A DNA stretch of 64,000 nucleotides. It comes from Algoriphagus pacificus (GTDB taxonomy: Bacteria > Bacteroidota > Bacteroidia > Cytophagales > Cyclobacteriaceae). Positions 1 to 9,311 of the stretch are shown in pieces (the first letter of the stretch is position 1; each line of letters opens with the position of its first letter). The position numbers and the translations under genes were made by a program. The stretch is taken from NCBI RefSeq assembly GCF_017254845.1, contig NZ_JAFKCU010000005.1:234953-298952 (forward strand), read 5' to 3'. The notes below the pieces were generated by a model that saw only the letters and a list, made by a program, of their open reading frames with translations, had not been told where the DNA came from and searched no databases.

Positions 1-1
1 A

Positions 2-3000
2 AGGAATATTCTGATTGATCCAGAAAGTGGTGATCTCAGAATCATTGACTTCAGCAATTCTTCAGAATTATCCCGAGAGCATCAAGAGTCAACTTTAGCA
101 AAAAACATTGAAGGTTCTCTTCCTTACATGGCTCCGGAGCAAACGGGCCGTATGAACAGGGACATCGATTACAGAACTGATTACTATACTTTGGGCATTA
201 CCTTTTATCAGATGCTAACAGGAAAACTCCCTTTTCAGGCCAATGATGCCTTGGAGTGGGTTCATTGTCATATCAGTAGGCAACCATCACCTGCGATTGA
301 AATCAATCCTAAGCTTCCGATTTCTCTTTCTTTGATTGTGGAAAAAATGATGTCTAAAAATGCAGAAGATAGATATCAGAGTGGTTATGGATTGATTGCG
401 GATCTCAAAAAATCTCAAGAAGCCTACTTAAAAGGAAGCCTGGAAGAGACATTTCAGTTGGCAACTTTGGATAATTCCAGTCATTTTCAAATTCCGCAAA
501 AGCTGTATGGTAGGATAAACGAGTTAAAAAAGCTGGTAGCTTATTTTGAAAAAACCACTCAAGGGAATGTAGAATTTGTCCTGGTTTCCGGCTATTCAGG
601 AGTTGGGAAATCAGTATTGGTTCAGGAATTAGGTAGATCCATTGTCAAAAAGCGGGGCTATTTAATCCAAGGAAAATTCGAGCAGTTCAGGCAAAACTCC
701 GCCTACATTGCTTTGTCTAAAGCCTTCCGGGATCTAATCCGCCAATTACTAGGCGAACCTGCTGAACGATTGGAGTTTTGGAACAAAAAGCTGACGAAAG
801 CACTCGAAACCAATGCTCAGTTAATTATTGAGCTCGTTCCTGAACTAGAATTGATTATAGGCACGCAGCCTCCTGTACTTGAATTATCACCAAATGAAAC
901 CCAAAACAGGTTTCTAATAGTATTCATCAACTTTGTTAAGGTTTTCACAGCAGAGCAACATCCTTTAGTCATTTTTCTGGATGATCTACAATGGAGTGAT
1001 ATTCCCACACTCAATTTGATCCAACGTTTGGTAACTAGCCAAGAATTGAATCATTTGATGATTATCGGAGCTTTTCGAGACAATGCAGTGGATGATGCAC
1101 ATCCTTTGACGCTGACTCTTGAGGAGATTCATAAAAAAAGACCAGTAGAAAATCTAGCCCTTCAACCACTTACAAAAGAGACTGTAGATCAGATAATCAT
1201 GGACACCATGAATATAAGCCATGAGCAATCTACCGAATTGAGTGAATTACTATTTGAAAAAACTGGTGGAAATCCATTTTTCACCATTGAGATACTAAAG
1301 AACCTTCATGATCAATCAGTTATTTATTTTGATCAACATTCAGGTATCTGGACTTGGGACATCGAAAAAGTCAAAAATGTAGAACACTGTGATAATGTGG
1401 TGGATTTTTTGGTAGCCAGTCAGCATAGGCTTCCCGAGTCCACTCAGTATGTGTTGCAGTTGGCAGCATGTATCGGGGCAACTTTCGACCTTAAAAACCT
1501 TTCTATAATTCGGGAAGGATCGATGGAGGAGACAGCCAGCGAACTTTATGAAGCACTCAAATCCAACATTATCATTCCTCTGAATGAAAATTATAGGTTA
1601 GTTGGCTTGACCAATAGTTTGCTCAAAAATCAAAAAAACAACCTGGCAGAAACGAGTGAAAATCTGGTTAACCCAACCTATAAATTCCAACATGATCGGG
1701 TACAGCAAGCGGCTTATTCGCTGATTGAACCATGTAAAAGAAAAGCACTTCATCTTTCTATTGGAAGGTTAATCCTCAGCCATTTGGACCCAGACGAGTT
1801 TGATGAAAAACTAATGGACATTGTTGGACATTTAAATGAGGGTAGATCCTTGGTAAATGACCCAAAAGAGCAAGAGGAAATTGCTGAATTAAATCTTCAC
1901 GCAGGTATTAAAGCCAAGCAGTCTTCGGCTTATTTGGCGGCTTTGGAATATTTAAAAATAAGCTTTGAAATCGTCAAAGAGCAGGCATGGGAAAGCAATT
2001 ACCCTTTCATGTGGAAGCTCAGTGAAGAAATACAAAACTGCTTTTACTTGACCGGGGATTGGGAAAATGCCAACACCTGGACAGAGATTATGCTTTCGCA
2101 TGCCAAAACTCCAATTGAAAAGGGTTTGGTACTTTCTGCAAGAACCAGACAGTATGCCACAATCGGCAAAATGCAGGAATCAATTCAAGCTGCTTATGAA
2201 GGGCTTTCCATTTTGGGATTTGACTTTAAAAAGGTGCCTTCGGAGACAGATGTAGCAGAAGAGATCAAGTTAGTAGCAGTTCATCTTCAAGAAAGAGAAA
2301 TTGCAGATTTGATTAATATGCCTGCTCTGAGCGACCCAAAGGCCAGAATTGCAAGCAATCTCTTGATGGAAATTTTTCCAGCGGCCTTCCTATCAGGTTC
2401 AGGAATGACATTTCCATACCTGGTTTTGAAGTCTGTAAACATCTCTCTTGAGTTTGGTAATTCTCCCGAAACTGCATTTTCCTACGCAGCCTATGGCATG
2501 TTGCTTTGCGGATATTTCGATGATCAGGCCAAAGGCTTTCAGTTCGGAAAACTTGGAGTAGATCTGATAGAAAAATATGAGGACATATCTCTGAAATCCA
2601 GAATCCTCTATGTCTATACCATGTTTGTGCACCACTGGAGCAATCACTGGTCATCCATGACACCATGGTTCAGAAAGGGAATTGAAACAGGGTATCAATC
2701 CGGTGATTTATTATACTTGGCATATAGTGCCCAGGATTGTGTGATTTGGGATCCACAACTGGATTTGGAGACTGCTTCAAATGAACAGAGAAAGCTGCTC
2801 AAAATTGTAAAGGAATGTGATTATCAGGATTCTTACGATTCAGGCACGTTGTTTCTTCAGATGCAACTCAATTTCCAAGGCCTTACTAAAGATCTTTATT
2901 CTTTGACGGATGAATCTTTTGATGAGTCTCTCTGTGTTCAAGGGATGTTTGATCGGCATTTCATGACTGGAATTGCCAATTATCATATTTACAAAGCAGA

Positions 3001-4981
3001 AATCCATCTCTTATACAATGATTTCCAAGGAGCACTTTCTCATGTTTTAGAACAGGAAAAACTCATGGCATCAGTCATGTCTTTGCCTCAATTGGTCAGA
3101 TTTCATATCACTTCTTTTTTGGTTAAATCAAGTTTACTGGAAGGACTAAAAACTGATCATCAGGCAGCATTCCAAAAAAGCATGGAGGAAAGTCTGGAGA
3201 GAATAACTCATTGGGCTCAAAACTGTCCTGAGAATTTTCTACATCTACAATACCTGATGGAGGCAGAACTTACCGGATTGACCGGTAACCTGGAAAAAGC
3301 TATCAAGTTGTATGAAAAATCCATCTCCTCAGCCAATAAAAATAATTTTGTGAGGGATGAAGCTGTGGCAAATGAGAGAGCTGCTCTTTTTCTAATCAAA
3401 AACGGTCTCTCAAAAGCTGCTGATGGTTACTTACAAGCCTCGCACTATTTATACTACCGCTGGGGGGCATATAGAAAAACCGAAGAACTCGAAAAAGCCC
3501 ATCAAATATTCAGTGGGGCGAATAAATACTCTTCAAATAGAACTGTCAAAGAAACTCTAGGCTCTGCAAATTCTGATACTTTCTCAATGGATTTTCTGGA
3601 CTTAAGTTCAGTTTTCAGAGCTTCTCAGACCATTTCTGGGGAATTGGTTTTAGATAAACTTCTGAAAGCAACACTTCAGATTTTAATAGAAAATGCTGGA
3701 GCACAAGATGGTTTTTTGGTTGAGCAAAAAGATGGTCAAATCATCATTCAGGCACAGAATGGAAATGAAATATCTTCGAAAAAGAAAAATCAGGTTTTGG
3801 ATCAATCAAATTTCTCAAAACTTCCTTTAAGCCTGATCAATACTGCTTTACGAACCAATCAATCCATAGTAATTGATAATGCCAAAGAGGAAAACTCTTT
3901 CTCTTCAGATCCTTATTTTCAGATCAATCAGCCTCTTTCTATTATGTGTGTACCACTTTCTAACCATAGTCAATGGAAAGTTGCGGTATACTTGGAGAAT
4001 AACCTGACCCATAGTGCTTTCACTGAAGAACGAGTCAAAATCATCAAACTGTTGGCTGGTCAGGCGGCTATTTCGATCGAAAATGCCAGAATTTATGAGG
4101 AGCAAGACAAGCTTCTAAAAGCACAACAGCGCTTTGTTCCAATTCAGTTTTTGAAGCATTTGGGACACAATGACATTGCAAAGGTCAAACTTGGAGAATC
4201 AGTCTCTATGGAAATGAGCGTCTTGTTTTCTGATATTAGAGAATTCACACCTTTGGTAGAATTGCTTTCTCCTCAGGCTGTAATTGAACTCCTAAATCAA
4301 TATTACAGCAAATTGGGTCAGCATATTTCGGAAAGCGGTGGGTTCATAGATTCCTATGCAGGAGATGAGATTTTAGCGCTTTTCGCAGTACCTGCCACTC
4401 AGGCAGTGGAAGCAGGAATCAAGATGGGCCAATCACTTTGGAAATTCAATCATGAATCAGGAGTCAAGGGAAGGCCGATTTTAAAAATGGGCATTGGAGT
4501 AAATACGGGGCCTCTTGTATTAGGAACTATGGGTGGCCAGGACAGAATGCAATGCACAGTTTTAGGTGACACCGTTAATTTGGCTTCGCGGATTGAGCAG
4601 TTGACAAAAGTCTATAATTCCCAGTTTATCATTGGAGAGAACACGTACGAAGCCCTGGAAAATCCTGAAAAATACACGATTCGAATGATCGATCGGGTAG
4701 CTGTCAAAGGGAAAATGAAAGCTGTAAAACTATATGAAGTGTTGGATGCGGAGAGTGATGAAAGAAGATTTGCCAAAGAGTCAACCTTAAAGCTTTTGCG
4801 AGAAGGAATGGAGGTTTACTATCAGCAGAATTTCTCTCTAGCTCACCAATTATTTCGACAGGCATTTGCTATTGATCCTTTCGATCCTGTTTTGTCTTCA
4901 TTTATTTCCAGATCAAAAAGGTATATTGAAAATCCTCCTCCCAAGGATTGGGCGGGATATGAAAACTTGAATACCAAATAA
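2..4981 (+). CDS. Ser/Thr kinase - AAA ATPase - TPR - GAF - class III nucleotidyl cyclase sensor, 5' partial
   Basis: The frame is open from base 2, so the start lies outside the window. Translation upstream of the Met at 128 gives the end of a protein kinase domain (motifs NILID, IIDFS and GSLPYMAPEQTGRMNR). Numbering from that Met: rest of the kinase lobe 1-95; an ATPase with Walker A GYSGVGKS at 155-162 and Walker B VIFLDD near 281-286; a long helical TPR-like region about 580-1120; a GAF domain about 1180-1330; a class III cyclase domain about 1355-1545. The cyclase keeps the metal-binding Asp in FSDIREFT (about 1367) and in AGDE (about 1411), and the catalytic Asn/Arg in NLASRIE (about 1480). 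The site that is usually Lys in adenylyl cyclases (IDKY-GD) reads IDSYAGDE, so substrate choice is uncertain. Family knowledge suggests a cytoplasmic multi-input signalling protein. A short TPR-like tail follows the cyclase. Confidence 0.93.
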   Translation, partial: RNILIDPESGDLRIIDFSNSSELSREHQESTLAKNIEGSLPYMAPEQTGRMNRDIDYRTDYYTLGITFYQMLTGKLPFQANDALEWVHCHISRQPSPAIEINPKLPISLSLIVEKMMSKNAEDRYQSGYGLIADLKKSQEAYLKGSLEETFQLATLDNSSHFQIPQKLYGRINELKKLVAYFEKTTQGNVEFVLVSGYSGVGKSVLVQELGRSIVKKRGYLIQGKFEQFRQNSAYIALSKAFRDLIRQLLGEPAERLEFWNKKLTKALETNAQLIIELVPELELIIGTQPPVLELSPNETQNRFLIVFINFVKVFTAEQHPLVIFLDDLQWSDIPTLNLIQRLVTSQELNHLMIIGAFRDNAVDDAHPLTLTLEEIHKKRPVENLALQPLTKETVDQIIMDTMNISHEQSTELSELLFEKTGGNPFFTIEILKNLHDQSVIYFDQHSGIWTWDIEKVKNVEHCDNVVDFLVASQHRLPESTQYVLQLAACIGATFDLKNLSIIREGSMEETASELYEALKSNIIIPLNENYRLVGLTNSLLKNQKNNLAETSENLVNPTYKFQHDRVQQAAYSLIEPCKRKALHLSIGRLILSHLDPDEFDEKLMDIVGHLNEGRSLVNDPKEQEEIAELNLHAGIKAKQSSAYLAALEYLKISFEIVKEQAWESNYPFMWKLSEEIQNCFYLTGDWENANTWTEIMLSHAKTPIEKGLVLSARTRQYATIGKMQESIQAAYEGLSILGFDFKKVPSETDVAEEIKLVAVHLQEREIADLINMPALSDPKARIASNLLMEIFPAAFLSGSGMTFPYLVLKSVNISLEFGNSPETAFSYAAYGMLLCGYFDDQAKGFQFGKLGVDLIEKYEDISLKSRILYVYTMFVHHWSNHWSSMTPWFRKGIETGYQSGDLLYLAYSAQDCVIWDPQLDLETASNEQRKLLKIVKECDYQDSYDSGTLFLQMQLNFQGLTKDLYSLTDESFDESLCVQGMFDRHFMTGIANYHIYKAEIHLLYNDFQGALSHVLEQEKLMASVMSLPQLVRFHITSFLVKSSLLEGLKTDHQAAFQKSMEESLERITHWAQNCPENFLHLQYLMEAELTGLTGNLEKAIKLYEKSISSANKNNFVRDEAVANERAALFLIKNGLSKAADGYLQASHYLYYRWGAYRKTEELEKAHQIFSGANKYSSNRTVKETLGSANSDTFSMDFLDLSSVFRASQTISGELVLDKLLKATLQILIENAGAQDGFLVEQKDGQIIIQAQNGNEISSKKKNQVLDQSNFSKLPLSLINTALRTNQSIVIDNAKEENSFSSDPYFQINQPLSIMCVPLSNHSQWKVAVYLENNLTHSAFTEERVKIIKLLAGQAAISIENARIYEEQDKLLKAQQRFVPIQFLKHLGHNDIAKVKLGESVSMEMSVLFSDIREFTPLVELLSPQAVIELLNQYYSKLGQHISESGGFIDSYAGDEILALFAVPATQAVEAGIKMGQSLWKFNHESGVKGRPILKMGIGVNTGPLVLGTMGGQDRMQCTVLGDTVNLASRIEQLTKVYNSQFIIGENTYEALENPEKYTIRMIDRVAVKGKMKAVKLYEVLDAESDERRFAKESTLKLLREGMEVYYQQNFSLAHQLFRQAFAIDPFDPVLSSFISRSKRYIENPPPKDWAGYENLNTK

Positions 4982-5069
4982 AACAGCGAATTCTCTGCCT
5001 ATTTTTGATTATTGGGGAGATCGCTGGCATTTTTAAATTATTCTAACCTCACTTGAAAAAGCGGTACCC

Positions 5070-6059
5070 ATGAAGCCCATTCGAATCGGTTTTGTGATGG
5101 ATCCCATAGCATCCATCAATCCAAAAAAAGACAGTACGCTTGCCCTGATGCTAGAGGCTCAAAAAAGGGGCTGGGAAGTATCTTATTTGGAGCTAGGTGA
5201 CTTGTTTATTTCAAATGGAATTCCAGAAGGAAGAATCCATCACGTGGAAGTTTTCAACAATCTTGAAATCTGGTATAAAGATCTTAAAACCACTTTTGAA
5301 CCCTTGTATAAGCTTGATGTATTGGTTATGCGAAAAGACCCTCCATTTGATATCGAATTCATTATGGCAACCTACATCTTGGAAAAAGCCGCAGATGAGG
5401 GTGTTCTTATCTTAAATCAGGCTAACTCCCTTAGAGATGTAAATGAAAAGGTTTATACAGCTTGGTTTCCCCAATGCTGCCCACCTAGCCTATTGACTCG
5501 TTCCAAAAGTACGCTATTGGATTTTCTACAAACTCACCACAAAATTGTAGTGAAACCAACCCACAAAATGGGAGGTCAATCAATTTTTGTCTTGTCCGAA
5601 GGAGATCCTAATACCCAGGTGATTTTAGAGGAAATCACGAAAAAGGAAACTTGCTTCATTCAGGCCCAGGCATACATTCCTGAGATAGAAACTATTGGCG
5701 ACAAGAGAATTCTCCTTATTGATGGAACTCCTATTCCATACGGGATCGCAAGAAAACCCAGACCGGGAGATCATCGAGGAAATCTCGCTGTCGGCGCTTC
5801 TGCTGAAGGATTCACATTGACTGAAAGGGATCTTTGGATCTGCGAACAGCTGAAACCTATGCTTTTGGAAAAAGGTCTCTTTTTCGTTGGAATCGATGTA
5901 ATTGGGGATTATCTAACAGAAATCAATGTAACCAGCCCAACTGGAATTAAAGAAATTAACCATCATTTCAATCTGGATATTGCAGCAACATTTTTCGACT
6001 CCTTGCATCAAAAATTAATCGATCATCAAACTTTTAAAAATCATGATTTCTCCACTTAG
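5070..6059 (+). CDS. gshB: Glutathione synthetase-like ATP-grasp ligase
   Basis: A 329-aa protein of the usual length for prokaryotic glutathione synthetase (about 315-330 aa), which joins gamma-glutamylcysteine and glycine using ATP in the cytosol. The N-terminus (RIGFVMDPIASINPKKDST) is the typical GshB pre-ATP-grasp start. The ATP-grasp core shows KPTHKMGGQSIF around residues 163-174, RILLIDG near 215, RKPRPGDHRGNL near 229-240, and the metal/ATP end EINVTSPTG near 287-295. It is the first gene of a tight plus-strand operon: the next ORF overlaps its last 17 bases, and a glutamate-cysteine ligase lies one gene further on. The pairing of both pathway enzymes supports the glutathione role. 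Start chosen at the ATG at 5070, before the conserved N-terminal strand. Confidence 0.9.
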   Translation: MKPIRIGFVMDPIASINPKKDSTLALMLEAQKRGWEVSYLELGDLFISNGIPEGRIHHVEVFNNLEIWYKDLKTTFEPLYKLDVLVMRKDPPFDIEFIMATYILEKAADEGVLILNQANSLRDVNEKVYTAWFPQCCPPSLLTRSKSTLLDFLQTHHKIVVKPTHKMGGQSIFVLSEGDPNTQVILEEITKKETCFIQAQAYIPEIETIGDKRILLIDGTPIPYGIARKPRPGDHRGNLAVGASAEGFTLTERDLWICEQLKPMLLEKGLFFVGIDVIGDYLTEINVTSPTGIKEINHHFNLDIAATFFDSLHQKLIDHQTFKNHDFST

Positions 6060-7113
6060 CAATCAATCAGGAAAGCCAGTTGACTGGTGGTTTTTGTACA
6101 AACTTCCTATGAAAATCGGTCCTGAAAATAACACAACAGGCTTTGAATTTCTTTATATGGATTCGAGTTCTACGGAAGGATTGTCCTTATCTCCGATCCA
6201 TTTAGATCATGATCAATCTGCCTTTGGATTGACCTTGAAACAAGTTTTTTCAGATGATCCAGACCATGGCTATGTGCTATGGAATGATGAAATCCCTCCC
6301 TCGACAACAGTACCTAATCCTGTCAATGTAGGGACAAAAGGACATTCCAAAGGAATCCTTGCTTTCTGTAAAAAAACCAATTCCGCATTTTATTTGCTTC
6401 ACTCGACACCGAGATTCCCTCTAAAGGGCCAGCTGGATCTACCGGAAGACGAAAAAAAGTTTGGGCAAACCTTTTTATGTGTTTCCCTAAAAGATATGGA
6501 TACAGCAAACAAACTTGCTGAATCTATACAAATGCAGGTTGAAGCCCAAGTGTATGATAGTCTCTTGCCAGGAATTGAAAGCACAGACGCAATTTATAAG
6601 TTGGCAAAAAACGAAGGGTTTGTGGCACCAAGCTCTACCGCCAAAATTGATTTTTTATCTGCCAAAGGAGAGAAATTCACCTACATCGCCAAAAATAAAA
6701 GATGGAGCGAACCGCCACATGGAGTCCAGTATGGAAAGGATTTTTGGAAAGATTTAGTTGCTCCAGGACTTAACTGTAAACTGGATGTAGAAACATGGAG
6801 AAGAGGCTTAGTCTTTGGAGATTCCACCGGTAGAGTTGCAGGAGAAACAGAAGATATTGTTGACTTGGATTTTGGTAAAATTGGCCTCACTGGATATACA
6901 TGGCCATTCTCAAAAGATCATGCGAAATGGGGGATTTCAATAAAAAGCGATCCTGGATATATCATCATTGCAGATATCAACAGGCAAGTCAGCCAAGAGA
7001 AAAGAGGTGGAGGAGGTATTGCATTTCAAAACACTAGCCTTTGGAAAAATCTAGATGCAGTGGAAATAATTGAAAAAACAATAGAAGACGATCCCCATCA
7101 TGACGTCAGCTAA
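6043..7113 (+). CDS. Deoxyribonuclease II family protein
   Basis: A 356-aa protein with the full signature of DNase II, an acid endonuclease family best known from animal lysosomes and rare in bacteria. It is a pseudo-dimer of phospholipase-D-like halves, each giving one HxK site. I see HSK at residues 101-103 inside GTKGHSKGIL, and HAK at 293-295 inside KDHAKWGIS. Other family landmarks are VDWWFLYKLP (13-22), FLYMDS, YVLWNDEIPP, LLHSTPRFP, GQTFLCV, VETWRRG and DINRQVSQEKRGGGG. No signal peptide is visible, unlike the secreted or lysosomal members. The ORF starts inside the last codons of gshB (17-base overlap) and is followed 21 bases later by gshA, so it is probably co-translated with glutathione enzymes. 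The family call is firm; its role here is unknown. Confidence 0.9.
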   Translation: MISPLSNQSGKPVDWWFLYKLPMKIGPENNTTGFEFLYMDSSSTEGLSLSPIHLDHDQSAFGLTLKQVFSDDPDHGYVLWNDEIPPSTTVPNPVNVGTKGHSKGILAFCKKTNSAFYLLHSTPRFPLKGQLDLPEDEKKFGQTFLCVSLKDMDTANKLAESIQMQVEAQVYDSLLPGIESTDAIYKLAKNEGFVAPSSTAKIDFLSAKGEKFTYIAKNKRWSEPPHGVQYGKDFWKDLVAPGLNCKLDVETWRRGLVFGDSTGRVAGETEDIVDLDFGKIGLTGYTWPFSKDHAKWGISIKSDPGYIIIADINRQVSQEKRGGGGIAFQNTSLWKNLDAVEIIEKTIEDDPHHDVS

Positions 7114-7134
7114 TTTTCTTGTATCTTCCAATCC

Positions 7135-8478
7135 ATGAGCGCAGATTTTTTGAGTCAGGACACCGTAAATGAGTGGATAAAAAGGGAACTTTTTCAGCCC
7201 AAAAAATCAATTTATCCTACCGGTGAAGTAGGCAAAATTGGAATTGAACTTGAAGCTTTTCCCTATACTTTTTCAAAAGAAAACAAGCCTATTCCTGTTC
7301 CGCTTAATGATCAGAACTTTTCTCTTATGGATAGATTGGCTAGCCTTTCTCAAGAAAAAAGAGCAGAACTCATTTATGGCGGATCACAATTGGATAAAAT
7401 CCTTTTTCCAAACGGCACGAGCATCCAATTTGAACCAGGAGGACAAGTAGAAATTGCTACTACCCCTCATCCAAGCTTAAGTGAATTGGAGGCTGATTTG
7501 GAATCAAAACAGCAAATCTTTGATCAACTCACTGCTGAAAATCAAATTCATTTTGGCCAATATGGAACAAATCCCTGGTTTCAAAACTCTGAAATTGGCC
7601 TCCAATTACAGAAACCCAGATACCAGGCTTTAGAGTCTTATCTAGACAAAATCTCACCTTTTGGAAGACAAATGATGAGACAAACTTGCTCTCTGCATGT
7701 CAATTTAGATTTGGGTGAGAATGAAGAAATCCAAGTAAAACGGATACTTGTATCGAATCTGCTGGTCCCATTTATAGCTGCTATTTTTGCCAATTCAGCT
7801 CATTTAGGAGGAAAAGCAACAGGTAAGCTTTCTTATAGAAGAATGCTTTGGCAGCAGTTAGATCCATTAAGAACAGGGCTTTTTCCAAAACTTGAAAATA
7901 TCAAATCAATCCAAATAGAAGACTTGGTTCAGGCTTATGAAAAATTGATTTGGAACGCGCCATTGGTCTTTGTGCCTGATTTTGGTAGTCAGGAATTTTC
8001 ACACCCTTTTACCTTTCAAAACTGGGTGGAAAACCCAATTCAATCGACATCTCCAAATTTCAATCACCTAAAAAATCATTGTTCTCTACTTTTTCCGGAG
8101 GTGAGAATGAAAGGATTTTTGGAAATAAGAACAGCTGATTCGCTTCCTCGAAAATGGCAACTTACTCCTGCTTATTTTCTGGCAGGAATTCTCTATTCAA
8201 ACAGACATTTGGATGAAGCATTTGAACTTTTGGCTAACCTATCCCCAAAAATCCAGCAACAATTAGATCTGTGTACAGACGGGCTCAAATCAGAACTTCT
8301 ATTTCAACCCGCAAAAGAACTGATGGGAATTGCAATCCATGGGCTCAAAGAATTGCCTGAATCTTTTGTGGGAAAAAAAAGTATTCCGGTACTCACAGAA
8401 TTTTCAGAAAGATTCACTCAAAAAAGACTGACAGTTGCCGAAGAAATGATATATGATTTTTTTAATGGTAAAACATGA
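7135..8478 (+). CDS. gshA: Glutamate-cysteine ligase (GCS2 / EgtA-plant type)
   Basis: A 447-aa protein resembling glutamate-cysteine ligases of the plant/EgtA type, which make gamma-glutamylcysteine from Glu and Cys with ATP. Visible landmarks are KIGIELEAFPY near residue 36 (metal-binding Glu), QFEPGGQVEI near 97-106, RQTCSLHVNLDLG near 182-194, the substrate-region motif LRTGLFP near 246, and the late MKGFLEIRTADSLPRKWQ block near 324-341. It sits 21 bases behind the DNase II gene and 65 bases before the HAD gene. With the upstream gshB it completes glutathione synthesis, a pathway many Bacteroidota lack or do differently. It could instead be an ergothioneine-type EgtA, but gshB next to it favours glutathione. 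Confidence 0.85.
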   Translation: MSADFLSQDTVNEWIKRELFQPKKSIYPTGEVGKIGIELEAFPYTFSKENKPIPVPLNDQNFSLMDRLASLSQEKRAELIYGGSQLDKILFPNGTSIQFEPGGQVEIATTPHPSLSELEADLESKQQIFDQLTAENQIHFGQYGTNPWFQNSEIGLQLQKPRYQALESYLDKISPFGRQMMRQTCSLHVNLDLGENEEIQVKRILVSNLLVPFIAAIFANSAHLGGKATGKLSYRRMLWQQLDPLRTGLFPKLENIKSIQIEDLVQAYEKLIWNAPLVFVPDFGSQEFSHPFTFQNWVENPIQSTSPNFNHLKNHCSLLFPEVRMKGFLEIRTADSLPRKWQLTPAYFLAGILYSNRHLDEAFELLANLSPKIQQQLDLCTDGLKSELLFQPAKELMGIAIHGLKELPESFVGKKSIPVLTEFSERFTQKRLTVAEEMIYDFFNGKT

Positions 8479-8543
8479 TTTTTTCTATATATTGAATCAT
8501 TAACGATTATTTTTCTAATATCTCAACTTTATAAATCTCAATA

Positions 8544-9311
8544 ATGAGTGATTTTTCTCAACTCCAACAGGTCCTTTCCAAAATCAAATCCGAAAAGAAT
8601 TTACCGATAGTAGTTTTTGATTTGGATGACACTCTGTTTTCCACCGCACGAAGAAACCTGGTAATTATCCAGAACTTCGCAGCTATTCAAGGGGACGACT
8701 TCCCTGATTTTGTCGCAGTTGCCAATAAGCTGAAACTCTCAGATATGAATTGGAGTGTGACCTACGCCCTGACCAATTCAGGACTTGATCCCAACAGTCA
8801 ATCCTTAGATCCTTTTATCAAGTATTGGGGATCAACCTTTTTTACTGATACTTATGTTTCTCTCGATTTACCTAATCCTGGAGCTGTGGATTTTGCCAAT
8901 GCCTGTCATGAGGCTGGCGCCTTAATCTACTATCTAACTGGAAGGCATATCGGTGATCGAGGCTTGGATAATGGAATGGGCCAAGGAACTACGCTTTCCC
9001 TGACTAACAATGGATTCCCCTTTTGGAAAGGGAGATGTGAGCTTAATTTAAAAGCTGACAAATCCGAAAAAGATGTGGATTATAAAAACCAGGCTCTGGC
9101 AGCAATAAAATCCCTGAAAGGAACTGTGGTAGCTACTTTTGACAATGAACCTGGAAATGCAAATCTATTCCATCAAAACTTTCCAGATGCCTCCAATTTT
9201 TGGGTAAAAACCACTTGGAATCCCAACGACAAAGCTCCAACCGATGGACTATATGTAATTCCTGATTTTTCAGAATGGAAAAATGATAAAACCACTAAAG
9301 CATCCTACTGA
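8544..9311 (+). CDS. HAD-like superfamily hydrolase, substrate unknown
   Basis: A 255-aa protein with a HAD phosphatase core. Motif I is VFDLDDTLF (residues 24-32), with the nucleophile Asp and the acid/base Asp. Motif II is probably YYLTGRHIGDRG near 132-143. Motif IV is probably TFDNEPGNANLF near 200-211; a motif III Lys lies somewhere in the Lys-rich stretch about 165-185. No signal peptide or membrane segment is seen, so it is probably cytosolic. The stop and the next gene's ATG share a base (TGATG at 9309-9313), so translation is coupled to the 442-aa partner. Its place behind gshB-DNaseII-gshA suggests processing of a small phosphorylated compound, but no substrate can be named. Confidence 0.75.
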   Translation: MSDFSQLQQVLSKIKSEKNLPIVVFDLDDTLFSTARRNLVIIQNFAAIQGDDFPDFVAVANKLKLSDMNWSVTYALTNSGLDPNSQSLDPFIKYWGSTFFTDTYVSLDLPNPGAVDFANACHEAGALIYYLTGRHIGDRGLDNGMGQGTTLSLTNNGFPFWKGRCELNLKADKSEKDVDYKNQALAAIKSLKGTVVATFDNEPGNANLFHQNFPDASNFWVKTTWNPNDKAPTDGLYVIPDFSEWKNDKTTKASY

